This document shows positions 1-8,040 of a stretch of 24,235 nt of DNA, one piece after another. Origin of the DNA: Deltaproteobacteria bacterium (lineage in GTDB: Bacteria > Desulfobacterota > Desulfomonilia > UBA1062). The stretch is taken from the NCBI GenBank assembly GCA_023230665.1, contig JALNWY010000027.1:1-24235 (forward strand), written 5' to 3'. Every line of letters begins with the position of its first letter. The first letter of the stretch is position 1. Under the pieces are notes generated by a model. It did not search any database. It worked only from the letters and a program-made list of their open reading frames with translations, and was not told the DNA's origin. Position numbers and translations under genes: made by a program.

Positions 1-30
1 GCCCAGGGTGCGTTTTACGAGATTGATCAT
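1..30 (-). CDS. 5' end of a gene running off the left edge
   Basis: On the minus strand an ATG at 30-28 opens a frame that stays open to base 1, encoding MINLVKRTLG. It is preceded by a purine-rich GGGAG/GAGAG stretch at a normal ribosome-binding distance. The ten residues are too few to assign a family. The gene would be divergent from the desulfurase gene, so bases 31-274 would hold both promoters. Confidence 0.4.
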   Translation of the reverse strand, partial: MINLVKRTLG

Positions 31-95
31 GCCTGCTCTCCCTCTAGAAAGAATAACAAAAAAAGCCGGATAGAGGAAGGAGGGTATTTCGATTC

Positions 96-278
96 ATGAT
101 CGATTCTCCTGGCAAAAGTTCATTATGGGATCAGGCCTCGGCCCTGACCCCAACCCTGCAAAAATGGTTGTGGAGAACGGGCAGGTATAGTACATATGCA
201 TCCGGTTGCCTGCGCAACCAGAGTACCCATGGTTGGAAATCCGATAATGAGGAGAAGGAATCCGGGAAGGACCCATGA
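96..278 (+). CDS. possible small ORF overlapping the desulfurase start
   Basis: This is a 60-codon frame starting with ATG, preceded by a strong GGAAGGAGGG stretch about ten bases upstream. It ends in an ATGA overlap with the start of the desulfurase gene, an arrangement typical of translational coupling. The predicted peptide is Trp- and Ser-rich, has no recognisable domain and no membrane segment, and does not look like a conserved family. It could be a real leader ORF, the remains of a gene, or chance in a leader region. Confidence 0.25.
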   Translation: MIDSPGKSSLWDQASALTPTLQKWLWRTGRYSTYASGCLRNQSTHGWKSDNEEKESGKDP

Positions 279-1429
279 AAAACCGTGCTCAATATCCGGT
301 CTATCTCGATTTCAACGCCACCACCCCGCTCGATCCCGCAGTGGTCGAGGCCATGCAGGAGTTCATATCTCCTGAATTCGGCAACCCGTCGAGCACGCAC
401 TTCTACGGAATTGCGCCCAGGCGCGCCGTGGACAAGGCGCGCCGGCAGGTGGCAGAGCTTCTGAACTGCAGCCCATCCGGGATCGTTTTCACCGGATGCG
501 CCACCGAGTCGAACAATCTTGCCATCAAGGGGATCTCCTCAGCGCTCAAGCACCGGGGCAACCATATCGTGACCACCCGGATCGAGCACCCTGCGGTTCT
601 GGAGGTCTGCGCATATCTCGGACAAAACGGGTTCGAAGTGAGCTTTCTGCCCGTGGACGAGCACGGTCTGGTCGATGTGCAGGATGTCGAGCAGGCTGTG
701 AGCGACCGGACCATCCTGATCTCGGTCATGCACGCGAACAACGAGGTGGGGACCGTCCAGCCCGTGGAGGAGATCGCGGAGATCGCCCGCAGCCGTGGGA
801 TCGTCCTGCACACCGACGCGGCCCAGACCCCGGGCAAGATAGCCGTGGACGTCAAGGCGCTCGGCGTAGATCTCCTGAGCATTGCCGGGCACAAGCTCTA
901 CGCACCCAAGGGCGTGGGCGCGCTCTACCTGCGCGAGGGCGTCGGCCTGGAGCCCCTTGTGCACGGCGCCGGGCAGGAGCGGGGATTAAGGCCCGGAACG
1001 GAAAATGTCATCGGCATCGTGGGTCTGGGCATGGCCTGTGAGCTGGCTGCGCGGAACCGTGAACAGGACGCCCGGCACATGCAGACAATGCGGGACCTGC
1101 TCCACGCAGGCATCGAACAGACCGTGCGCGAGGTGCGGCTCAACGGCCATCCAGAAAAGCGGCTGCCCAATACGCTCAGCCTCTCGTTCAGAGGGGTCGA
1201 GGCTGGACGGCTCCTGGAAGAGATCGGGCTGTATGTGGCGGCATCGGCAGGCGCAGCCTGCCACTCCGGGGAGGTGACGATATCCCGCGTGCTTGCAGCC
1301 ATGCAGGTGCCCGAAGAATGGGCCAAAGGGACCCTCCGCCTGAGCACCGGGCGCACCACCACCAGGGAAGATGTGCGCTTCGCGGTGCGCGCAATTGCGG
1401 ATGCGGCCAATGCCTTGCGCTCTCCTTAA
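275..1429 (+). CDS. cysteine desulfurase / selenocysteine lyase-like (NifS/IscS class V aminotransferase)
   Basis: A 384-residue PLP enzyme of the class V aminotransferase fold, which removes sulfur (or selenium) from cysteine (or selenocysteine) as an enzyme-bound persulfide or selenide. Visible motifs are YLDFNATTPLD near the N-terminus, ATESNN (76-81), EHPAV with the PLP-stacking His105, HANNEVGT (153-160), HTDAAQ with Asp181, and GHKLYAPKG with the Schiff-base Lys207. RPGTEN lies at 239-244. The active-site Cys329 sits in GAACHSG, not the SGSACTS loop of IscS. GAACHS resembles the loop of animal selenocysteine lyase and of some bacterial NifS-like proteins. No scaffold or IscU gene is adjacent, so housekeeping Fe-S assembly is not indicated. 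The ATG at 275 follows a GGAGAAGG stretch. Family is certain; choice of S or Se substrate is not. Confidence 0.9.
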   Translation: MKNRAQYPVYLDFNATTPLDPAVVEAMQEFISPEFGNPSSTHFYGIAPRRAVDKARRQVAELLNCSPSGIVFTGCATESNNLAIKGISSALKHRGNHIVTTRIEHPAVLEVCAYLGQNGFEVSFLPVDEHGLVDVQDVEQAVSDRTILISVMHANNEVGTVQPVEEIAEIARSRGIVLHTDAAQTPGKIAVDVKALGVDLLSIAGHKLYAPKGVGALYLREGVGLEPLVHGAGQERGLRPGTENVIGIVGLGMACELAARNREQDARHMQTMRDLLHAGIEQTVREVRLNGHPEKRLPNTLSLSFRGVEAGRLLEEIGLYVAASAGAACHSGEVTISRVLAAMQVPEEWAKGTLRLSTGRTTTREDVRFAVRAIADAANALRSP

Positions 1430-1580
1430 GTTCTCTTCCAAGCACCCATGATCATAATCCTGCAGTCAATACATGGCTTTTGTGACTGCTCAAGAATTTC
1501 GCATGCGCACGTGCGGCAACAGGGAAGAAATTCCCCATAGCGGACAAGGAAAGAGGGCGTCCGACTTTAAGAGGTGAGAG

Positions 1581-2447
1581 CTATCTGTCCTCGAAGAACC
1601 CGCGGATGATCCCGGTGACCTCTCCGGGCTTTTCCATGGGAATGAGGTGCCCGGCTCCCTCGATGAGCCGGTACTCGGCGTGCTTCATGGAGAAGGCCGC
1701 CTTCCTGAGATCGATGAATGCCTTGTTCTCGCTCAGCTCTCCTTCCAGGACCATGGCAGGACAGCTCACCTTTGGCAGCAGGGGCCAGGGGTCATAATGC
1801 ATGCCCCCCATGAAGAGCGATGCCTCATGCCTGGGCGAGCAGGCAAGTGCGAGACCGCCGGCGTGGTGCTCCCTGATGCCGTGCCGGATATAGAGGTCGA
1901 GCATCTCGCGGTCCCAGCCGTGAAAAAGGGTCTTGGACTTCAGGTAGGCATATGCCTCTTCCCTGCTGTTCCATCGGGATTTGCGTCTGATGGATCGGGA
2001 GGCAAGGGGATGTTCATCCACCTTGAGACGAATCTGGTACAGCTCCTGGGGAAGGAAGATGGGCTCGATGAGGATCAGCCCTCTTGCCTCAAGGCCGAAC
2101 TCGGTGTGAGCCAGGGTGAGGACCGTAGCTCCCATGGAATGCCCCACAAGGCCGGGCTTTTTCATGCCCAGCCGCGAGCAGAAAATGGCTATGTCCTCGG
2201 CGAGACGCATCCAGCGGAGCCCGCCGTCTTCGGGCTCCGCAGACCGGTGGTCGCAGAAGTATGGGGCAATGACCCGGTAGACAGGGGCGAGCTCCCGCGC
2301 GATGGGGTGCCACAGCCAGGGCAGAAAACCGGTGGCATGCATGAGAATGAGGGTGGGGCCCCGGCCTTCATACAGCAGGTAGGAAATCTCTGCCTCCCCG
2401 ATATTCTGGGTCAGGGCGCGCGGCTGGGTGCGCTCGAACTCCGGCAT
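1581..2447 (-). CDS. alpha/beta hydrolase
   Basis: A 288-residue cytoplasmic alpha/beta-hydrolase-fold protein, probably an esterase or C-C hydrolase type enzyme; the substrate is not readable. The oxyanion-hole motif HATGF follows the first strands, the nucleophile elbow GHSMG carries Ser104, and the C-terminal GAGHLIPMEKP carries the catalytic His. The acid residue is probably a Glu or Asp after the VLEGELSE strand. The frame extends upstream to 2501, but the ATG at 2447 has a perfect AAGGAGG five to ten bases upstream and yields the normal family N-terminus, so I choose it. It lies downstream of the ABC/DUF4340 operon on the same strand, but 146 bases and a perfect inverted repeat separate them, so it is probably its own unit. 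Confidence 0.88.
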   Translation of the reverse strand: MPEFERTQPRALTQNIGEAEISYLLYEGRGPTLILMHATGFLPWLWHPIARELAPVYRVIAPYFCDHRSAEPEDGGLRWMRLAEDIAIFCSRLGMKKPGLVGHSMGATVLTLAHTEFGLEARGLILIEPIFLPQELYQIRLKVDEHPLASRSIRRKSRWNSREEAYAYLKSKTLFHGWDREMLDLYIRHGIREHHAGGLALACSPRHEASLFMGGMHYDPWPLLPKVSCPAMVLEGELSENKAFIDLRKAAFSMKHAEYRLIEGAGHLIPMEKPGEVTGIIRGFFEDR

Positions 2448-2538
2448 AGTGCCTCCTTGTATGCGAAGTATGCCAAACCGTGAACAGGCCTCATATATCA
2501 ACCGTACCGAACTTTATTATATGAATTCCAGCGATCGG

Positions 2539-2594
2539 ATCAATGGCATGGGCCTTTTTTTCAGGGCAGGCCATGGATTGCCCATGCCATTGAT
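2539..2594. repeat. perfect 15-bp inverted repeat between two minus-strand genes
   Basis: ATCAATGGCATGGGC (2539-2553) is exactly complementary to GCCCATGCCATTGAT (2580-2594), with a 26-base interval. The right arm touches the stop codon of the DUF4340 gene. On the minus strand it can form a stable hairpin directly after that gene. No U-tract follows on the minus strand, so it is not a canonical intrinsic terminator. It may be an RNA stabiliser or processing site, or a protein-binding palindrome. Confidence 0.6.
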
Positions 2595-3565
2595 TACGGA
2601 CACCGTAAATCCGTTATTCCTCCAGCCGTGAGCTTTTCAGCTGACTTGGCGATGTTCTCCTGCCGGTAGTCGGGCAGCACGAACACGTAGTCGTTGGCGG
2701 AAGAAGTGGCCGGGGTCTTCCCGTCACGCGCAGGATGAAAAGAGAGCGTGTAGTCCCGGGCGCCTGTCAGCGTGATCGTGAGCTCCGGGTTCCCTGCCTG
2801 CTCTTTGGCAAGGTCTTGGATATACTCTTGGCAATCGAGGTTGCTCAGGCCCGAGAGAAGGGCGTCCACCTCGGGCTTGTCCGCCTCGACGCCCGAGGCG
2901 TCCATCCAGACGACCCGCTTGGGGGAGGCGCCGCCTTTATCATCGCTTTGGTCTTCCATGCTGGAAGGTTCGGACTCAGTGCGGGTCAGGACCGTTTCTC
3001 TGCCCTGAGAGCCGATCCGAATGCCGGTGATCTCGTCTTTGGAGAAGGAGAGGACCTGCCTGTCCCTCAAGTCGGCGGCCGTGAGCTCGAAATCGCGGCG
3101 GAAGCTGCCTTTGGCATGGAACACCCGGTTGTCGCCGAGCAGGGAGACAAAAGTGTGCTGGTGCGTGGGAGCGTCCTTGCCGAGATCGAAGCTCCGGATG
3201 GGTTCGGTGCCCGCATAGGCCCTGACCGTGATTCTGTCCGCCTCTCCGAGGCTATAGCGCTCGAGGCTGCCAGACTCGGATACCAGGTCGGTCAGTGAGA
3301 GACCGCTGATTGCCTCGAGCATCCTGCCAACCTTGACGGTGTCCGCGGAGTAGCTGTTGGGCTCGATGTACCAGGAGCCGTCTTTCTTGGTCAAAGAGAC
3401 GCTCTTTTCCCTGGATGCGATCTCAAGCCCGGTGATGGCGCCGGCATCGACGGAGTCGATCTGTGGGAGATCGTAGTGAACCCGGTCGGTGCGCTGGAGA
3501 TAGAGATAACCGGCCAGGGCAGCGATCAGGATAAAAAGGACGATATATTCTTTCTTTCCCTTCAT
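2594..3565 (-). CDS. DUF4340 domain membrane-anchored protein
   Basis: A 323-residue protein with a short basic N-terminus, one membrane segment (about residues 7-25) and a long soluble region expected in the periplasm. The layout and the repeated 'W-Y-I-E-P / DRI-V' style strands match DUF4340 proteins, which are regularly encoded next to GldG-type ABC auxiliary proteins. The start overlaps the stop of the GldG-like gene by four bases (ATGA at 3562-3565), showing translational coupling. It is last in the ABC operon. Function in the family is unknown; a structural or accessory role in the same envelope complex is inferred from the constant gene order. Confidence 0.85.
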   Translation of the reverse strand: MKGKKEYIVLFILIAALAGYLYLQRTDRVHYDLPQIDSVDAGAITGLEIASREKSVSLTKKDGSWYIEPNSYSADTVKVGRMLEAISGLSLTDLVSESGSLERYSLGEADRITVRAYAGTEPIRSFDLGKDAPTHQHTFVSLLGDNRVFHAKGSFRRDFELTAADLRDRQVLSFSKDEITGIRIGSQGRETVLTRTESEPSSMEDQSDDKGGASPKRVVWMDASGVEADKPEVDALLSGLSNLDCQEYIQDLAKEQAGNPELTITLTGARDYTLSFHPARDGKTPATSSANDYVFVLPDYRQENIAKSAEKLTAGGITDLRCP

Positions 3566-5739
3566 GATTCACCTCTCTTGCTGAACATGAGCTCGATGCG
3601 GCTCTTCCGTACATGCCTGCGCAGGAGCACAAGGAGCCCGAATCCCGCGACCAGGACGGGCAGGCCCACGATGTTGAGCGACTTGATGAATATCTTGGTC
3701 TGGGCCTGCGGGTCGTTCAGGGGATTGAGGCTTAAGGTCTTGCTCCTCATCAGGGCCACGTCCTCGCGGTCGTTCAGCACGTCGAGCACGTTCATCACGA
3801 AGGTCGAATTGGGAGTCTGGCCCTCTGCATCCAGCACATTGTTCCGGAGCAGGTGAGAGGATGCCACCACGAATATCCTGCCCGGCCGCGCCGAAGAGGC
3901 AAGGGTGGTTGTACCCTCGAAACCGGAAAGATCAGTATCGGGCGCAGGCTTTTCTCCATCTTGGGCATCGGCGGTCTCGCCAGGCGCCGCGGGCCTCTCG
4001 GGAACAGGTTTGTCCGCAAAATAGCTGGGGAAATTCCCTTCCAGCATATAGGCCAGCGGATAGCTTCTGAACTCGTCCTGCCCGGCGGGAGGGCTTATGA
4101 ACATGGGGTTCAGGTTGACGTTGTTCCGCATCTCCCACGATCTGTCTGAAGAGGAGAACAGGCGCTTTGCCGTGATCTTGTTTTCCGCCAGGCGCTTCTC
4201 GTCTATTTCCAGGGGAGACATGGCGAGGCCCACCATGCTCTTGATGTTTGCCATGCAGGCGATATCACGGTTGATATTGCGATTCTGGATGATGGGGGCA
4301 TAGTAGATCTTCTGCTCGCCGCCGCCATATTGCCGGGGGGAGCGCTGGGTGAAGCAGTTCTCGTCCATGACGATCGACCTGTTTATCCGCATGCCGTAGT
4401 GATCGAGCAGCTTTTCCAGGCCGGTATCGTTGGGCACGTACTGGGGCATCTGGCCGTAGAGATTGCCCTGCTGCGGCATGATTTCCTGAAACGAATCCAG
4501 AAACAGGGCCAGGTTGGCGCCCCGCATGAGGGCCTGATCGATCCGGTAGAGCTCGTAGTCGCTGAAATCCTCGGTGGGCCCGGCCATGACAAAGGTTTTA
4601 AGCCCTTCGGGAATGCCTCCATCCCGTAAGTCCACCTGCTTGAGCGAATAGCTCCTGGACAGGAGCTGTACAAAGCTGGTGGCCGGTTCGGTCTGGCTGC
4701 CCGGCATGCCGTAGAGGGGCAGAGCGCCGTGGCTGGTGAGGTAGCCGATGCTCTGGTTGATCCCGATGAGCGACTCCACGCTCCCGGTGATCATCTCGTC
4801 GATCTCCTCAGGCGTGGCGAGCGTGTATTGCGTGCCGAACAGGGGCACGCGGAACACCTGGAGCACCGGCAATAACATGGACTGACCGCCATACTCCACG
4901 GTCATGCCGATTACGCCGCTGCCGGCCGTGACGCCTGACTGGGGAATGTCGGGCCACTTGAGGTGCATGAGCCCGTGCTCATCGGCCAGGGCCGCGATCT
5001 CCTCCCGGCCGGAAGGCTCCACGGTCGAAAACGAGAGCTTGCCGTACATCGTGCGGTTGAGCTCGGTCACGATCTCGTTGACCCCGTTGTCGAGCCCAGG
5101 CAGGTCCTTAAGCCCCATGTACGGGGCCACCTCCCTGATCGAGGGAGAGATGTAGAGCTTGACCTCCACTGGCTTTTCCAGTTTGAGCAGGGCGCTGATC
5201 TTGTTGTTGGCCTTCATCATGGCTGTGGTGAGCTGGTATTCGAGGCCGTCGGCCGAGGTGATGGTGGGCACCTTTTCCACCATGTCGCCGTGAACGATGG
5301 CCAGGCCCATATAGGCCTTCTTGATCTTGACTTCGTCCTGCTCGATGGCCTGGATCTGGACCGGCTGGATGCCGTAGTCCGAGGCCAGTCGCTGATTTTC
5401 GGCGCTCCGGGCTGAGCCTCCTTCCTCGAGCGGGGTCACGTCGTAGAAACGGTAGTTGAAGTACCTGTTTCCGCTCAAGCCGTATTCCTCGAGCAGATCT
5501 CTCAGATAGCGTTCGACCGTGTTGTAGGGCGCAGGCAGGTTTTTGGTGAAAAACACGCTGATCGTAAGCGGTTCCTTGAGCGTAGAGACCACGTCCCTGC
5601 TGACCTTCGAGAGGGAGTAGATCCGGTTTTTAGTGAAATCGGCCCGCATGTACAAGGTGAGACCGGCCACGTTGAGCAGCACCAGAAGTATGATATAGAT
5701 GCCGAACTTGATATATCTCGATTTATTCTGAACAGCCAT
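3562..5739 (-). CDS. GldG-type ABC transporter auxiliary protein
   Basis: A 725-residue protein with one N-terminal membrane segment (about residues 10-31), a very large extracytoplasmic region and a C-terminal membrane segment (about 690-712) followed by a basic tail. This is the architecture of the ABC_transp_aux/GldG family ('uncharacterised ABC system involved in gliding motility'). The TLKEPLTISVFFT stretch after the first helix is characteristic, and the middle part resembles the GATase1-like/IFT52-like domain of these proteins. An acidic, Pro-rich linker lies at about 590-620. An AAGGAGG overlapping the permease stop codon precedes the ATG, with only ten bases between genes. It is presumed to work with the ATPase and permease upstream. 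Despite the name, the family is widespread in non-gliding bacteria. Confidence 0.9.
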   Translation of the reverse strand: MAVQNKSRYIKFGIYIILLVLLNVAGLTLYMRADFTKNRIYSLSKVSRDVVSTLKEPLTISVFFTKNLPAPYNTVERYLRDLLEEYGLSGNRYFNYRFYDVTPLEEGGSARSAENQRLASDYGIQPVQIQAIEQDEVKIKKAYMGLAIVHGDMVEKVPTITSADGLEYQLTTAMMKANNKISALLKLEKPVEVKLYISPSIREVAPYMGLKDLPGLDNGVNEIVTELNRTMYGKLSFSTVEPSGREEIAALADEHGLMHLKWPDIPQSGVTAGSGVIGMTVEYGGQSMLLPVLQVFRVPLFGTQYTLATPEEIDEMITGSVESLIGINQSIGYLTSHGALPLYGMPGSQTEPATSFVQLLSRSYSLKQVDLRDGGIPEGLKTFVMAGPTEDFSDYELYRIDQALMRGANLALFLDSFQEIMPQQGNLYGQMPQYVPNDTGLEKLLDHYGMRINRSIVMDENCFTQRSPRQYGGGEQKIYYAPIIQNRNINRDIACMANIKSMVGLAMSPLEIDEKRLAENKITAKRLFSSSDRSWEMRNNVNLNPMFISPPAGQDEFRSYPLAYMLEGNFPSYFADKPVPERPAAPGETADAQDGEKPAPDTDLSGFEGTTTLASSARPGRIFVVASSHLLRNNVLDAEGQTPNSTFVMNVLDVLNDREDVALMRSKTLSLNPLNDPQAQTKIFIKSLNIVGLPVLVAGFGLLVLLRRHVRKSRIELMFSKRGES

Positions 5740-5749
5740 GGCAGCCTCC

Positions 5750-6454
5750 TTATCGCTTTTCCTGCATGACCAGGTGGGCCCCGTAGAGGAAGGCGAAGAT
5801 CACGCTGGCAAAGTAGAGCACGTCGCGCGTGTCGAGAATACCCTTGGAGATATTCTCGAAGTGATAGCCCGCCGCGATGTGGGTGAATACGTCGACTACC
5901 TGGGGCGGGAAAAAGAACACCACCTTGTCGAAGAGCGTGAGTGCAAAGCAGATGACCATGCCCGTGATAAAGGCCACGATCTGGTTCTTCGTGAGCGAGG
6001 AGGCGAACACGCCGATTGCGCTGTATGCTGCGCCCAGCAGGACCGCGCCGATGTACCCGCCCGCAACCGGCCCCCAGTCGAGGTCCCCGATAAAGGAGAT
6101 GCTTAAACCATAGACGAGGGTGGGCCCGAGCATGATGGCCGCAAAGGCCGCACCTGCCAGGAACTTGCCCAAGACGATGTCGCTCAACTTCACCGGCAGG
6201 GTGAGCAGCATCTCGTAGCTTCCGGAATGGAGCTCTTCGGCAAAGAGCCGCATGGTGACGGCCGGGATAACGAACGAGAAGGTGAGCGGCAGCAGGGTGA
6301 AAAAAGTGCGCAGGTTTGCCTGGTTGAAGATGAAGAAGGTGGAGAAGAAGAACCACCCCGTAATGAGCAGGAAGATGCAGATCACGATATATGCGATGGG
6401 TGATACGAAATAGTCTTTGAGTTCTTTTTTAAAGATCTGGAGTGTCCTGGTCAT
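5750..6454 (-). CDS. ABC-2 type permease (GldF-like)
   Basis: A 234-residue integral membrane protein with six hydrophobic segments, starting MTRTLQIFKKELKDYFVSPIAY, the usual N-terminus of ABC-2/GldF-type permeases. Conserved features include the RLFAEELHSGSYEMLLTLPV stretch between helices 2 and 3. The frame is open upstream to 6694, but that extension lies over the ATPase gene. The ATG at 6454 is preceded by GGGAGG and begins one base after the ATPase stop codon. It should form the membrane channel with the ATPase upstream; the GldG-like protein follows after ten bases. The transported substrate is unknown. Confidence 0.92.
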   Translation of the reverse strand: MTRTLQIFKKELKDYFVSPIAYIVICIFLLITGWFFFSTFFIFNQANLRTFFTLLPLTFSFVIPAVTMRLFAEELHSGSYEMLLTLPVKLSDIVLGKFLAGAAFAAIMLGPTLVYGLSISFIGDLDWGPVAGGYIGAVLLGAAYSAIGVFASSLTKNQIVAFITGMVICFALTLFDKVVFFFPPQVVDVFTHIAAGYHFENISKGILDTRDVLYFASVIFAFLYGAHLVMQEKR

Positions 6455-6455
6455 C

Positions 6456-7394
6456 CTATGCCTCCCTGGTGAGATCGCGGAAGATCTTTTCGAGCGACTT
6501 GGCCTCCTGGGTGAACTCCACCATGATCCAGTCGGTCTGCTTGACGCAGGCATAGATGCGCTCTCTGAGCCGGTCGGGTCCGCCTGCGAACAGTTTGAGC
6601 CTGAGTTCCCCGGAATCCGGAGTGTCCATCCGCTCGACGCGCGACACGCCGTCCAAGGCCCCAAGGGTCTGGTTGGCCGCATCGAAATCGGCATTGAGCA
6701 GGGTGAGATGAATGGTGCGTTCCTCGCCCGTGCCCTGCTTGAGCGACTCGGTGCTGCCGTCGGCCACGATCCTGCCCTTGTCGATGATCACGATGCGGTC
6801 GCAGGCGGCTTCAGCCTCGCTCAGGATATGGGTGGAGAGGATGATGGTCTTTTCTTTACCAAAGGCACGGATGATGTCCCTGATCTCGACGATCTGGTTC
6901 GGGTCGAGGCCAGAGGTGGGCTCGTCGAGCACGAGAATCTCCGGGTCGCCCATCATGGCGTGCGCCAGGCCGACCCGCTGTCTCAGTCCCTTGGAAAGCT
7001 CGCCGATATTCTTGTGCATGATGCCGGAGAGCCCGCAGAGATCGACCAGCTCGTGAATGCGCCCGATTTTGTGCCTGCGGTCCAGACCCCGGACCTGTGC
7101 GATGTAGTCGAGGTAGTCGTAGACCAGGATGTTATGGTACAAGGGCGCGGACTCGGGCAGGTAGCCGACGAGTCTTTTCACTGCCAGGACATCCTCGTCC
7201 AGGGAAAGGCCTTTGATCCGGATGGCGCCCGATGTGGGCACAAGGTAGCCGGTGAGCATCCTCAAACTGGTGGTCTTGCCTGCGCCGTTGGGGCCCAGGA
7301 GCCCCGTGATCTCCCCTTTGGGAATATCGAGGTCGATCTGATCCACGGCACAGAAGCTTCCGTAAAACTTGGTCAGTTTCTCTACATGGATCAT
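6456..7394 (-). CDS. ABC transporter ATP-binding protein (GldA-like)
   Basis: A 312-residue ATPase. The Walker A motif is GPNGAGKTT near residue 34-42, the Q-loop lies around YLPESAPLY, the signature is LSKGLRQRVGLA, Walker B is ILVLDEPTSGLD and the H-loop His is in ILSTHILSEAEA. About 90 residues follow the nucleotide-binding domain, as in the DUF4162-like tails of ABC-2 exporter ATPases. The ATG at 7394 has a perfect AAGGAGG eight bases upstream. It is the first gene of the four-gene minus-strand operon and powers the permease encoded immediately downstream. Confidence 0.95.
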   Translation of the reverse strand: MIHVEKLTKFYGSFCAVDQIDLDIPKGEITGLLGPNGAGKTTSLRMLTGYLVPTSGAIRIKGLSLDEDVLAVKRLVGYLPESAPLYHNILVYDYLDYIAQVRGLDRRHKIGRIHELVDLCGLSGIMHKNIGELSKGLRQRVGLAHAMMGDPEILVLDEPTSGLDPNQIVEIRDIIRAFGKEKTIILSTHILSEAEAACDRIVIIDKGRIVADGSTESLKQGTGEERTIHLTLLNADFDAANQTLGALDGVSRVERMDTPDSGELRLKLFAGGPDRLRERIYACVKQTDWIMVEFTQEAKSLEKIFRDLTREA

Positions 7395-7493
7395 TGCATT
7401 CCTCCTTGTAATGTCCCCCTTAAGATACCACGCTGTGTGATTTATTTTTCGTGCATGCCCATCATAGCAAACCCGGTGAACCCGGCAGGTAAG

Positions 7494-7521
7494 ATAAAAA
7501 AGATTTTTCCCCCTTTGTCAA
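7494..7521 (-). promoter_or_regulatory. sigma70-like promoter candidate for the ABC operon
   Basis: On the minus strand a perfect TTGACA (7521-7516) is followed after 16 bases by TTTTAT (7499-7494), a four-of-six match to the -10 consensus. It lies about 100 bases upstream of the ATPase start codon. Confidence 0.35.
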
Positions 7522-7957
7522 GACCCGAGGTGCCGCGCGCAGGACTTCTGAAAGCCCGGGAAACGGGCCCCAGCCGAAGAGAGGCAACGATCCGCCGTGG
7601 TTGGAGCGGGGAAGGGAGTTCCCATATGCACGCACGGTCTCATTTGCCGACGGCGAAGCTGGCGATGATCTTTCCTGCAAAAAAGTTCTTTTTTCCGCAG
7701 GTCACCACAGCACTCTCCACGTGGACCGGCCTTGTGTGCCGGTAACAACGAGAGCGCCGGCAAGCGCCACCAGCGGCAAGAGCGCGGTGAGAAGCGGCCG
7801 TGTCAAGACCATCAGGGCGCGCCTGCACAATCTCCAGAAACACGCTGCCAAGCTTGGGTATACAGCTCGCGTCGGCACAGGCATTAGAGCATCATCAAGG
7901 CCGGAATACGAACTGAAGACATCGAACGAGAATCTCACAGAAAGGAATCTCAAGGTA

Positions 7958-7985
7958 TTGACAATGCTGGCTTGCCATGTTTAAT
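7958..7985 (+). promoter_or_regulatory. sigma70-like promoter candidate for the aminotransferase module
   Basis: A perfect TTGACA (7958-7963) is followed after 16 bases by TTTAAT (7980-7985), a five-of-six -10 match. It sits about 55 bases upstream of the aminotransferase ATG. Confidence 0.5.
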
Positions 7986-8008
7986 TAGTTGGGTGACCAA
8001 TAAATAAA

Positions 8009-8025
8009 TGATCCGTTTCGGATCA
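8009..8025 (+). promoter_or_regulatory. small palindrome in the aminotransferase leader
   Basis: TGATCCG and CGGATCA (7-bp arms) enclose a TTT loop, immediately before the GGAGGAGG ribosome-binding site of the gene at 8041. It lies about 25 bases downstream of the -10 candidate, so it could be an operator for a regulator such as the nearby TetR protein, or an RNA hairpin near the ribosome-binding site. Confidence 0.35.
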
Positions 8026-8040
8026 CTGATGGAGGAGGTT

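Larger units (their letters stand above)
7395..8040. other. gene-poor divergent intergenic region
   Basis: About 645 bases lie between the divergent ABC operon and the aminotransferase gene. Short frames on both strands show no recognisable protein and no convincing ribosome-binding site. The region contains one promoter candidate facing each way and a small hairpin just before the aminotransferase start. Nothing else could be identified in the central part (about 7530-7950). Confidence 0.6.

Noticed and set aside
131..1445. Several long minus- and plus-strand frames over the desulfurase gene (such as 403-894, 925-1410, 986-1441)
   Set aside because: They are shadows of a high-GC coding gene; they show no domain, no ribosome-binding site and Arg/Ser/Pro-rich composition typical of antisense frames.
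1462..1489. A 7-bp inverted repeat (GCAGTCA / TGACTGC) after the desulfurase gene as a terminator
   Set aside because: The loop is 14 bases, the stem is short and there is no U-tract, so it is too weak to call.
6417..7745. A 442-codon plus-strand frame antisense to the ABC ATPase
   Set aside because: The minus strand carries a textbook ABC ATPase; the antisense frame has no recognisable motif and is a GC-driven shadow.
7601..7984. A 127-codon plus-strand frame in the divergent intergenic region
   Set aside because: No ribosome-binding site, Arg/Ser/Thr-rich composition without pattern, and it overlaps the promoter candidate for the aminotransferase gene.
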